Source of the DNA: Anaerostipes sp.
Lineage (GTDB): Bacteria > Bacillota > Clostridia > Lachnospirales > Lachnospiraceae
NCBI RefSeq assembly: GCF_018381315.1
Contig: NZ_JAGZSD010000001.1
Coordinates: 190,693-254,692 of the forward strand
Direction of reading: 5' to 3'
Length of the DNA: 64,000 bases
Shown: positions 7,309 through 15,600 of the stretch, piece by piece
Numbering within the stretch: position 1 is the stretch's first letter
Layout of the letters: each line of letters begins with the position of its first letter
Translations under genes and position numbers: made by a program
Notes under the pieces: model-generated
What the model was told of the DNA's origin: nothing
Database searches by the model: none
What the model saw: only the letters and a program-made list of their open reading frames with translations

Positions 7309-7324
7309 AATAAGATATCTTATT
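7309..7324. promoter_or_regulatory. 16-bp palindrome at the Tad-like operon transcription start
   Basis: AATAAGATATCTTATT is a perfect palindrome that begins 6 bases after the -10 box. Its position at the start point suggests a repressor operator. No regulator gene is adjacent, so its binder would be encoded elsewhere. Confidence 0.5.
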
Positions 7325-7400
7325 CTAAACAATTCTAATTATCTAGGTATTACATCTATTTTCACATCAATCAATAAATTCCTATCGATCAGGAGGGGTT

Positions 7401-8435
7401 ATGCAGAAATATGCAGTTGAAGACAAATATTTCGGTCCGCTGCTGCCGTTTATCAAAGATTACATGGTCACAGACATTAACTGGAACGGAAAAGAACTGA
7501 TTGTAGACGATCTGAACCGGGGCAGGCATATAGTGGAAAACATGAACATTTCAGAGAGCTTTATCAATCAGTTCACTGCCAGGATTGCCAATGCGGTTTC
7601 GGCGCCGTTTAATAAATATGATCCGCTGGTGGAAGCAGAGGTGGATGGTCTGAGGATTTCAATTATCCATGAAGATGTATGTGCCACCGGACGCAGTATC
7701 TCTATCAGGAAGTCACCGGCTGTTGTAAGGCTTTGTGAAGACAGTATTGTAATGGATGACTACTGCAGCAGAGAGATTTTGAATTTTTTGAAAAACAGTA
7801 TCCTCGGACATATGAACATTGTGATAGCAGGGCAGGTGGGGAGCGGCAAGACAGAGCTTTTAAAATATCTGACCAGATTCATTCCTGATATGGAAAGAGT
7901 CATCACCATCGAAGACAGCCTGGAGATACATTACAGAGAGATTAATCCGGGTAAAGACTGTGTCGCTATTGAAGTAAATGAAGACACATTCGGATATGTA
8001 GATGCCATCAAGGCATCCCTGCGGCAGCTTCCGACATGGATTCTTTTGTCTGAGGCAAGAGGGGAGGAGGTACAGCATTTGATTCAGTCCCTTACGACAG
8101 GACATTATTCTCTTACGACTGTTCATACAGATGATGTGCGGAGAATTCCGGAAAGGATGAAGAACATGACTGACGATCCTATTGCAGCAGAACGTATTGA
8201 GCGGGATGTGTATGGCTTTGTAGATCTTGGCATCCTGGTACGAAAACAGCAGGAACCGGACGGAAGGATCCGGCGTTATCTGGATCAGATTGCCTGTTTT
8301 TACACGGACGAAAACGGAGAAAAAAAGATTCAGATAATCTTAAAGGACAGGAGGATCGTAAATAAAACACTTCCGGAGAAATTAAAGACAAAATTTCTGG
8401 TCAAAGACCCGTTCCGATTAGGAGGGGAAACATGA
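7401..8435 (+). CDS. CpaF/TadA-type secretion ATPase
   Basis: Cytoplasmic hexameric motor of the type II/IV secretion superfamily that drives pilus assembly. Residues 1-120 form the short N-terminal domain. The core shows Walker A GQVGSGKT, Asp box ITIEDSLEI, Walker B WILLSEARGEE and His box TGHYSLTTVHTD. At 344 residues it lacks the extra N-terminal region of many TadA proteins (about 450). AGGAGGGG precedes the ATG. It heads an uninterrupted operon through at least 12665 and overlaps the next gene by 4 bases (ATGA), so it is stoichiometrically coupled to the membrane platform protein. Confidence 0.93.
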   Translation: MQKYAVEDKYFGPLLPFIKDYMVTDINWNGKELIVDDLNRGRHIVENMNISESFINQFTARIANAVSAPFNKYDPLVEAEVDGLRISIIHEDVCATGRSISIRKSPAVVRLCEDSIVMDDYCSREILNFLKNSILGHMNIVIAGQVGSGKTELLKYLTRFIPDMERVITIEDSLEIHYREINPGKDCVAIEVNEDTFGYVDAIKASLRQLPTWILLSEARGEEVQHLIQSLTTGHYSLTTVHTDDVRRIPERMKNMTDDPIAAERIERDVYGFVDLGILVRKQQEPDGRIRRYLDQIACFYTDENGEKKIQIILKDRRIVNKTLPEKLKTKFLVKDPFRLGGET

Positions 8436-9940
8436 CAAGATTTAATAGAAACAGGAGATTTCCAAGGATTCTCCGATATCTGAAATATACAAATCTAAAA
8501 AAGGAGATCCATGGTTATGGGTACTCCTACTCATTCAAAAAATATCTTTTTACTTTATTCTTATCTTTTGCAGGAATCCTGTTGGCAGGCAGATTCTTTC
8601 ATCTGAAAATTTTTTATATTACAGCACTTGGTATCATATATCTTTGCTTTTTCCCCATCATCATTATCCGGCAGTTTCAATATTTGTATGAACAGCAGAG
8701 GTTCCGGGACGTGGTCAACTATCTGGAACAGATGATTTATTCTTTTAAAAAGCAGCCTAAAATTATTGTGGCACTGGAGGAGACAAAGCAGCTTTGTGAA
8801 GGACGGATCTTACAGCTTATCAATGAAGCGGAAGTATCGATCAGCCACCCAGGGACAGAAGGTGATTTGTATCCCAGTGCACTTTCCTGCATTGAGCAGG
8901 AATATCAGTGTGACCGTATGAAAATGCTCCATGATTATTTAGTGAAAGTTGAAAATCTAGGCGGTCAATATCAAAGCACATTAAACATCATCTTAGACGA
9001 TATCAAAGAGTGGACAGAAAGGACATACCTTTTTCAAAAGGAACGAAAGAGCATGAAGTTTAAAATTGTACTTTCTCTTGCGGCGTCTCTTGGAGTAGCA
9101 GGAACAACAGTTATGATGCTTTCCAGCGATGACATGCTGGAAAAGGTACTGGAAGGACAGTTTTATCAGGTTTCTGCATTTTTACTCCTGCTGATGTTTC
9201 TTTTTCTGTTACTTGGGGCTCAAAAGCTTCTTACCGGAACATGGCTTAAAGACACAACGGATGAACATCAAAAGCAGATTGAGAAAGACTTCAGAAAAAT
9301 GAGAGAAGAGAAAGACGGGAAACAGCCATGGATCATTACTGCTGTCAGTTTCCCTATATTGCTTCTGGGATTTGACTGGCAGAACCTTTATATTATAGGC
9401 GCTGTGGCTGCCTTGATTCTGGCGGCATGGGAGACACCGGCCCTGAAGAAAAAGAATGCAGAAAGAAGACTTGTAAAAGAAGTAAAACAAAAGTTTCCCT
9501 ATTGGCTCAGAGGGATTGCTCTCAGCCTGCAGACAGAAAATGTGTATGTGGCAATCAGGGATTCCCTTCCGGATGCCCCATATGTCCTGAAAGAACAAAT
9601 TGAAAAACTGCTCAGGGATATTGACCGGGAACCAGAGTCGGTCCTGCCGTATCAGGATTTTTTATCTGAGTTTGAACTGCCGGAAATACAGTCTGCAGCC
9701 AGAATGCTCTATTCGCTTACGAACAGCGGAAAGAATGATTCGGAGGCACAGATTAATACCCTGATCCACCGGAATAACGTATTAATGGATAAAGCAGAGT
9801 GGCTGCAGAATGAGAATGAGATAGCAGGAATCGGAGTTTTGACTTTTGTGCCCATGGTGCTGGCAACTTTTAAGATGATAATAGATTTGGGATTGATCTT
9901 TGGCAGTTTTTTTACATTATGGACAAAACTGCCGGGATAG
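8432..9940 (+). CDS. TadB/TadC-like double type II secretion F-domain platform protein
   Basis: Inner-membrane platform on which the ATPase acts. The 502 residues contain two successive T2SSF-like modules. The first has hydrophobic pairs near residues 35-80, a cytoplasmic helical bundle with YLEQMIYSFKKQP, and segments near 210-265. The second has segments near 295-335, then FPYWLRGIALSLQTENVYVA and a C-terminal segment near 470-495. In canonical Tad loci these are two genes, tadB and tadC; here they appear fused. The start codon overlaps the tadA-like stop. I infer the fusion from the repeated architecture, not from an alignment. Confidence 0.75.
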   Translation: MTRFNRNRRFPRILRYLKYTNLKKEIHGYGYSYSFKKYLFTLFLSFAGILLAGRFFHLKIFYITALGIIYLCFFPIIIIRQFQYLYEQQRFRDVVNYLEQMIYSFKKQPKIIVALEETKQLCEGRILQLINEAEVSISHPGTEGDLYPSALSCIEQEYQCDRMKMLHDYLVKVENLGGQYQSTLNIILDDIKEWTERTYLFQKERKSMKFKIVLSLAASLGVAGTTVMMLSSDDMLEKVLEGQFYQVSAFLLLLMFLFLLLGAQKLLTGTWLKDTTDEHQKQIEKDFRKMREEKDGKQPWIITAVSFPILLLGFDWQNLYIIGAVAALILAAWETPALKKKNAERRLVKEVKQKFPYWLRGIALSLQTENVYVAIRDSLPDAPYVLKEQIEKLLRDIDREPESVLPYQDFLSEFELPEIQSAARMLYSLTNSGKNDSEAQINTLIHRNNVLMDKAEWLQNENEIAGIGVLTFVPMVLATFKMIIDLGLIFGSFFTLWTKLPG

Positions 9941-9952
9941 AAAGGAGAATAT

Positions 9953-10054
9953 ATGCAGGACTTTTTTGAAGAAATGGGCGGGATATTGTTTTTGCTGCTG
10001 ACCGGAATCGGTATCTGTGCAGTGTATATTCATTTTGTACAGCTTATAGATTAA
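9953..10054 (+). CDS. Flp-like mini-pilin candidate 1 (33 residues)
   Basis: ATG at 9953 after GAAAGGAGAATAT. The 33-residue product begins MQDFFEEMGG and continues as one hydrophobic helix. It matches three other peptides of this operon position by position: hydrophobic residues at 4-5, acid at 6, aromatic or Met at 8, Gly at 9. Canonical Flp pilins carry an EYG motif at the start of the mature chain, but there it follows a cleaved leader. Here the start codon is directly upstream and no leader exists. EMG instead of EYG makes this the most divergent member. Confidence 0.6.
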   Translation: MQDFFEEMGGILFLLLTGIGICAVYIHFVQLID

Positions 10055-10067
10055 AAAGGAGAGCTTT

Positions 10068-10214
10068 ATGAAGACGATAATTGATGAATACGGGAACTTG
10101 ATTTTGCATGTGATCGCGGGGATTGCGGTCCTTGGGTTTCTTTGGGCAGTCATAGCCGCCGCTGGCCGGTTCGGAACAGTCTTTTTTGATTCTATATGCT
10201 CTGTTCTTTGTTAG
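10068..10214 (+). CDS. Flp-like mini-pilin candidate 2 (48 residues)
   Basis: ATG at 10068 after AAAAAGGAGAGCTTT. The product begins MKTIIDEYGN, followed by a hydrophobic helix at residues 11-32 and a short tail with two Cys (residues 44 and 48). DEYG corresponds to the Glu5-Tyr6 signature of mature Flp pilins. No leader or Gly cleavage site precedes it, because the ribosome site fixes the start. It is in the operon, 13 bases after candidate 1 and 9 before the next gene. Role as a pilus subunit is inferred from motif and context. Confidence 0.65.
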   Translation: MKTIIDEYGNLILHVIAGIAVLGFLWAVIAAAGRFGTVFFDSICSVLC

Positions 10215-10223
10215 GAGGGATCA

Positions 10224-10709
10224 TTGAAACAGATAATTGAGAGCTACGGCAGAGTGATTATGGTGATAATTATAGCCCTGGGAGCTGTTTTGCTTATAAG
10301 AAATGCAGTATTTTCACAAATGAAAGCCAACGGCAGTATTAAGGATACGAAGCATATCTCATCCAATGAGTTTTTTCAGAGACAGGGGAAACCGGAGCTG
10401 TCAGGAGTAAGGGAGGAAGACGGGACGGCAAGAAGAATTGTTATAAAAAAAGAGGACCGTCTGAATCCAAAACTGCTTGTGACAGCCAGCGATAAAAACG
10501 ACGGGGATCTGACCGGAAAAATAAAAATTTACACAGTCAGGACGGAAGAAGGAAAAGAAATCAGAAGTTTATTTGAGTCTGAATACTTAGATACCAGCGT
10601 GGAAAAAGAGTTCACATTATTGTATATAGTTAGAAACTCTCTTGGTCTGGTCTCAGAGGGAAGAGTAAAAGTATTAGTGAAAAATTACGGAGAAAACCAC
10701 AGTGAATGA
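10224..10709 (+). CDS. Flp-like helix fused to an extracellular Ig-like (DUF5011-type) domain
   Basis: TTG start at 10224, fixed by AGGAGGGATCA just upstream. Residues 1-30 begin MKQIIESYGR and continue as a hydrophobic helix, the same N-terminal pattern as the mini-pilins. Residues 60-160 form a soluble domain with LLVTASDKNDGDLTGKI and a following strand-rich stretch ending RVKVLVKN, typical of DUF5011/HYR Ig-like modules of Firmicute surface proteins. The whole would be a pilin-like anchor displaying an Ig domain, plausibly a tip or minor pilin. It overlaps the CPBP gene by 8 bases. Confidence 0.65.
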   Translation: MKQIIESYGRVIMVIIIALGAVLLIRNAVFSQMKANGSIKDTKHISSNEFFQRQGKPELSGVREEDGTARRIVIKKEDRLNPKLLVTASDKNDGDLTGKIKIYTVRTEEGKEIRSLFESEYLDTSVEKEFTLLYIVRNSLGLVSEGRVKVLVKNYGENHSE

Positions 10710-11376
10710 AAATGTGAAACAGTTTCTTGTTTATTATTTATTCTATGTGCTGTGCGGCCAGGCCTGCAGTCTGTGCGGAGTTAGCGGACTATATCCCAAT
10801 GCTGTCAGCGGTATTTGCTTATTTCTTTTTTCAAGGTCCATTTTAAAAGGGCAAAAAAGACAGCCTCTTCAAATCACCGGCACACTGATTCTTTTTACAT
10901 TTGCATTCTTTTTGGTGACACAGTATCTTTTCTTTTATTTAAACCGGCTGTTCTATGGCCGTGTCCTGATTTTGCCTCAGCCGGCGGAGCAAAGTCCATT
11001 ATGGGTGAAGATAGCTGTAGCAGGAGTTATAAGCCCCGCTGCGGAAGAAATATTGTTTCGGAGATTCTTGTACCAGGGCCTGAAGCCAATGGGCAGGAAT
11101 AAAGCCGTCCTGTCGTCCAGTATTATATTTGGGCTATGCCACGGGAAGCTGGTTCAGAGTATCTATTCAGCGCTTTGGGGGATGGTGTTCTGTTTTCTCT
11201 ATGAAAAATACCAGAATTTAAAAGTTTCCATGCTGGTTCATATGATTAGCAATCTGCTGTCTCTTACAGCCATATTCCGCATGTGCCTGTCAAATCCATA
11301 TGTTTCGGTCTGCTTTATATTGATTTCAGTCTGTATCGTGTGTCTGACAGTAAGGACGAAAGGGGAGTGTCTATGA
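10702..11376 (+). CDS. CPBP family intramembrane glutamic endopeptidase
   Basis: Polytopic membrane protease of the CPBP (CAAX/Abi) family, 224 residues. Motif 1 is AAEEILFRRFLYQG (EExxxR), motif 2 is FGLCHG, motif 3 is HMISN; these carry the catalytic Glu and His residues. The start is GTG at 10702, overlapping the preceding gene by 8 bases, and the stop overlaps the next ATG, so it is embedded in the pilus operon. Family members process membrane or prenylated substrates. Because no A24-type prepilin peptidase is visible in this locus, action on the small pilins is an attractive inference, but it is not shown. Confidence 0.85.
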   Translation: MNENVKQFLVYYLFYVLCGQACSLCGVSGLYPNAVSGICLFLFSRSILKGQKRQPLQITGTLILFTFAFFLVTQYLFFYLNRLFYGRVLILPQPAEQSPLWVKIAVAGVISPAAEEILFRRFLYQGLKPMGRNKAVLSSSIIFGLCHGKLVQSIYSALWGMVFCFLYEKYQNLKVSMLVHMISNLLSLTAIFRMCLSNPYVSVCFILISVCIVCLTVRTKGECL

Positions 11377-11702
11377 AAGTTCCTGTTGAATTAGTGATCA
11401 GTATTATTCTGCTTTGCCTGGGTGCATTTGTTATGGCCTCTTATAATGGGGCGGCACTGGAAGAAGCCGGTGCAAGGGAAGTTCATGAGACTTTCATAGG
11501 AAAAATAGAAAACAGCGGCTTTGATCCGGAGGTTATAAAAGAATGCAAAAAGGAAGCCGCAGAAAAGGGTTATGAGCTTTCGGTAAAGGATGATAAATTA
11601 TATGAGCACAGGCCAAAGTATAAGGTGGTTCTGACATACTATTTACGGGTCAAGCTGCTGGGAATCGCCAGCCGGCAGGAAATTGAAGGATACGCATTAT
11701 GA
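11373..11702 (+). CDS. Pseudopilin-like protein A (TadE/DUF4320-like), 109 residues
   Basis: Start at 11373, where ATGA overlaps the CPBP stop and GGGGAG lies upstream; a longer frame from 11283 has no ribosome site. There is an N-terminal hydrophobic helix (residues 5-22), then a periplasm-type domain. It is clearly paralogous to the next gene: PEVIKECKKEAAEKGYELSV aligns with EAVVDQCKKEASEDGYVSL, and YKVVLTYYLRVKLLGI aligns with CRVTLKYKLQIPLFGI. This arrangement, a helix followed by a small sandwich, is that of TadE/TadF-type minor pilins. The family name is tentative. Confidence 0.65.
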   Translation: MKVPVELVISIILLCLGAFVMASYNGAALEEAGAREVHETFIGKIENSGFDPEVIKECKKEAAEKGYELSVKDDKLYEHRPKYKVVLTYYLRVKLLGIASRQEIEGYAL

Positions 11703-11714
11703 GGAGGACAAGGA

Positions 11715-12068
11715 ATGAAGTTGGCGATAGAAACATTTGTGTGCTGTTTTATTATTGCTGCAGGGATGTTTTTAAATGTACTCTACTGTGTCAATACAAA
11801 GGCGGTTTCCAATGCAAAGCAGTACCAGTCTGCCGCAGTCCATAAGATGCATGCGGCAGATTTCTCGGAAGCAGTAGTGGACCAGTGTAAAAAAGAGGCG
11901 TCAGAAGACGGATACGTGTCTTTGGATGTTTCACGGGAAGATTCTGAAAGCAGCAGAAGCCGCTGCCGGGTAACTTTAAAATACAAGCTTCAGATACCGC
12001 TGTTCGGCATAGAGAAAGTGTGCCAGGTCAGAAGCTATGCAAACTGTTCCGCAGAAGACGGAATATGA
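11715..12068 (+). CDS. Pseudopilin-like protein B (TadE/DUF4320-like), 117 residues
   Basis: ATG at 11715 after GAGGAGGACAAGGA. Hydrophobic helix at residues 7-25, then an extracytoplasmic domain with four Cys. It is a paralogue of the preceding protein, sharing the QCKKEASEDGY helix end and the VTLKYKLQIPLFGI strand pair. The presence of two related members suggests a heteromeric minor-pilin pair, as TadE and TadF are in canonical systems. Cysteines near residues 58, 77 and in the last strand may form a disulfide. Confidence 0.65.
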   Translation: MKLAIETFVCCFIIAAGMFLNVLYCVNTKAVSNAKQYQSAAVHKMHAADFSEAVVDQCKKEASEDGYVSLDVSREDSESSRSRCRVTLKYKLQIPLFGIEKVCQVRSYANCSAEDGI

Positions 12069-12084
12069 CAGGAAGGAGTCAAAG

Positions 12085-12261
12085 ATGAAAAGTTTTCTTG
12101 AAGATTATGGATTGATTATTGTTGCAGTGATTATAGTGTTGGCTTTATGTGTATTTGCAAAAGGTACGTTTGTAACTCAATTCCAGAAAGCACTGACAGA
12201 CACCATTAATACATTTTTTGAAAAATCAGGAGCAAGCAGTTCATTTATCTGGCTTGGATAA
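12085..12261 (+). CDS. Flp-like mini-pilin candidate 3 (58 residues)
   Basis: Start at 12085 chosen because GGAAGGAGTCAAAG is directly upstream; the frame opens further to 12037 but overlaps the previous gene. The product begins MKSFLEDYGL, continues as a long hydrophobic helix (residues 9-27) and then an amphipathic tail KALTDTINTFFEKSG. EDYGLI is the closest of the four to the canonical EYGLI of Flp pilins, and the amphipathic tail is also Flp-like. This is the best candidate for the major subunit. No leader peptide is encoded. Confidence 0.7.
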   Translation: MKSFLEDYGLIIVAVIIVLALCVFAKGTFVTQFQKALTDTINTFFEKSGASSSFIWLG

Positions 12262-12287
12262 GAATGAACAGATAAGAAAGGAGATCT

Positions 12288-12665
12288 ATGAAAGGTGCAG
12301 TTACAGGAGTTATCCTGCTTGTGATTTTAATTTACTCGGTTTTCATAACTCAAAATATTTCCGGAACAACTTCCAGAAAAACAGAACTAACAATGGATGT
12401 CTCCAATGCAGTTGAACAAACACTGGACAGTATGAAGGAAACAAAGTATGAGTCCAGGGAACAGATGGCCGAGGCGTTTGTACAGGATCTGAAAGAACAG
12501 ATGACTTCTGATGCTGATATGCAGGTCGATATTATTGGAATTGACCATGTGAACGGGCTTCTGGATGTAAATGTCCGGGAGACATACCATACCTCAGACG
12601 GAAAGAAAAAAACCATTGAAGTTAGAAAAACAGCAGTGCTGGAACAGCAGCAGGAAGGAACATGA
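12288..12665 (+). CDS. Pseudopilin-like protein C, 125 residues
   Basis: ATG at 12288 after AGAAAGGAGATCT. N-terminal hydrophobic helix (residues 5-21), then a helical stretch (TMDVSNAVEQTLDSMKE) and a strand-rich end (GLLDVNVRETYHTSDGKKKTIEV). The layout matches TadE-type proteins, where a helix of the mature pilin is followed by a beta-sheet domain, but it shows no clear identity with the two preceding paralogues. It is the last short gene before the giant adhesin, 13 bases downstream. Confidence 0.6.
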   Translation: MKGAVTGVILLVILIYSVFITQNISGTTSRKTELTMDVSNAVEQTLDSMKETKYESREQMAEAFVQDLKEQMTSDADMQVDIIGIDHVNGLLDVNVRETYHTSDGKKKTIEVRKTAVLEQQQEGT

Positions 12666-12678
12666 GGAGGCAGCGCAG

Positions 12679-15600
12679 ATGAAGAAATGGGGAAAAAGAA
12701 TTGTTTCCGGGATAATTGCAGTAAGCCTGCTGGCAGCGGCTTCTGCATCAAGACGGGAACCGGGGGAAAAAGCAGTGGTTTCTATAGTTCAGGCCGGTAC
12801 TGAGACAAGCTTCATGGGCAGATTACTGGAAGGTGAATACATTGATGTATTCACCTCATGGTCTGCAAAAGAACAAAATCAGTTTTTTGATTCCCTGAGT
12901 GCTCAGGAACGGTCTGTATTTATTGAAGTAACCAATTATCAGGTTATAAAACAGCTGGTTAAAACAGGGACCTCAAAGAAAGGCCTAGATGAATTGTTCC
13001 GAAAACTGGAGCCGTATTTTCAATTATTAAAAAGAGAAAATGAAGAAAAAGCAAAAGAGCCGGTTGTCCTGGAATGTATCAATCAGATAGAAAAAACAGA
13101 ATATCCGTCGGCAGATGTGTATCTGAAACAGTTAATCCCTGAGAAGGATACTTGCTATATGGAATTTTATTTTGCCCTGAAAGAAGCGGGGGAAGGTAAA
13201 CAGGATATCCCAAAGGCAGCAGATCAGCTGTATGAAAAACTTGGGCTTAAGGAAGAAGAAAAGGCAGGCAGCATCAGAAAGACAGCAGCAAAGTCATCTT
13301 ATACAGCACAGCAGAAATCAGCGGCAAAAGCTGTCTCAGATGGGTTTTCTAATTTTAAATCTGTCAGTTCTGTGAAGGAAATGAAGGATGCGGTTGATTC
13401 TGTGAAGAAAGGGGAAAAGCTTGCTGTACGCATTGACAAAGGATTTAACGTGACTTCGGTTATTAAAACAAACGGAAGGCATGTGAAGATCTATGCAGAC
13501 AGTGCAAGTGGCCATAACCTGAACAGAACTGCATCATACAAGGGAGCCATGATCGAGGTAAACGGAGGATCTTTAACTCTGGGGGCGTATGACGGTGACG
13601 GAAGAGCTAAGAATACTTTGTATATAAATGGGAAAAATGTTGCGGCAGCGGCACCGCTGATTAAGGTCTCTTCAGGGCAGCTTTATTTGAATAAATACAG
13701 CTGTATCAAAGACGGATATTATTTGGCAGATTTTGCGGGAGGGGGAGGTATCTCTCTGGAATCCGGAGCGTCATGCTATATGTTCGGAGGGAAGATTGAC
13801 GGCTGTTCAGCAGCCAGCAGCAAGGATGTATCTTCCAGTTCACCAAAGTCTTCTCATGGAGGAGGCATTGTGGTTAATGACGGGGCTTCCTTTTATATGT
13901 TCAGCGGATCGATTGAACGGTGCAAAGCCGTCCATGGAGGAGGAATTATGGTTTACGGCACTGCCAGGCTTTACGGCGGCGTCATCTCAGACTGTGCGGC
14001 AGTAAACAAGAAGAACGATGCTCTTGGAGGGGCAGTAAAGGTACAGGGAGCCTTCAGTACAGACGGAAAGATCACTGCTGTAAAAGGAGACTTTGCAGTA
14101 TGGAAGTATACAAGATCCGGTTCCTGGTCAGTTAATGGGAAAGATGGATATGAGCAGGTATCTACTGCAGGTGTCACATTAAAAAAGAACCGGGCAAATG
14201 CAGGCGGAGCGGTCTGTGTAAACAACGGTTCTAAAGGCACAATACAGGACTGCAGTATTTATGACAACAGCAGCACCGGAAACGGTGCAGGGATCTGTCT
14301 GTCTAATGGCAGTTATAAAAAAGGGGCTTCTTTGGAAATAAAGAAGGGAGCCGGAATCCATGGAAATGTCAGCAGCGGCTACGGCGGAGGTATATACTGT
14401 GCCGATTCAGTTAAGGGATCCATAAGCGGAGGAACCGTTTATGAAAATACAGCATCATACGGAGCGGGAGTCTATCATGAAGGAGAATTCCTTTTATCCG
14501 GAGGAACTATAAGAAATAATGGATCTAATAACTCCGGCGGAGGTTTGTACGCAAAAGGCAGGCTTGTTATGAACGGAGGGGAAATTTCAGCGAACAGCGC
14601 AAAGACATACGGCGGAGGTGCCATCATAAAAAGTGCAGGAGGTACTATTAGCGGAGGACAGATAAAAAATAATTCTGCAGCCGTTAACGGCGGAGGACTT
14701 CAGCTGGATGGACAGCTGACGGTCTCAAATGCAGCTGTCACCGACAATACAGCCGCCCAAAACGGAGGCGGATTATCAATAAGCACCGTCGGCAGGCTGC
14801 AGATGAAGAGCGGGACAGTCAGCGGCAATACTGCAAAAGTCAGCGGAGGGGGTATCAGTGCAGACGGGACATGTAAAGTGAACGGCAGCAATTTTACAGG
14901 AAACAAATCATATGGAGACGGAGGGGCTGTCTATGTTGGCAGCGGTACATTTACAACATTTCAGGCGAATCAGGCCGTAAAGATAGAGGGAAACAGTGCG
15001 GCAAAAAACGGAGCAGGAATTTATAATAAAAATGTAACTGTACTTAATAACAATGCCCATATATTAATGAATGAGTGTAAAAATGGAACAGAGCACAATG
15101 TATTTCATGAAGGCAGCCTGTTTTCTGTGGAAGGATATACAGAAATTAAACAGGAAGTTTATCTTGCCAAGGATAGATTTATTACTGCATCCAGCAAATA
15201 TTTTTCCAGTGCAAATTCCCTAACGATGAAAATTTCTATGGAGAATTCTAATCTTAGAAATGGATATGCCGCCGTAAAAGGGGATATATCCAATACTGGT
15301 GACAGCAGTTATAAAACAGGAGATACATTGCTTCATAATCAGGCAGCAGACGGCAGATTTGTTTATACAGGAAGCGGTTATACTCTAAGGCCGGGAAATT
15401 TCAAAAAAGCATCGGCAGGCTGTGTATCGTACAGCGTTGTTTTAAGCCGGGTATATAAGATTTGCTATGATAAAAATTCTAAAGAGGAAGTCAGGAATAT
15501 GCCCGCATCAGCAGATAAATATTGGGAAGAAGATCTAAAGCTATCAGAATTAACGCCGTCCGAAGCGTCAGGAAACTTTCTGGCGTGGAATACAAAGCCT

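Noticed and set aside
11283..11372. Upstream extension of pseudopilin A to an earlier ATG
   Set aside because: The extension lies inside the CPBP gene, has no ribosome site, and would place a non-typical segment before the membrane helix.
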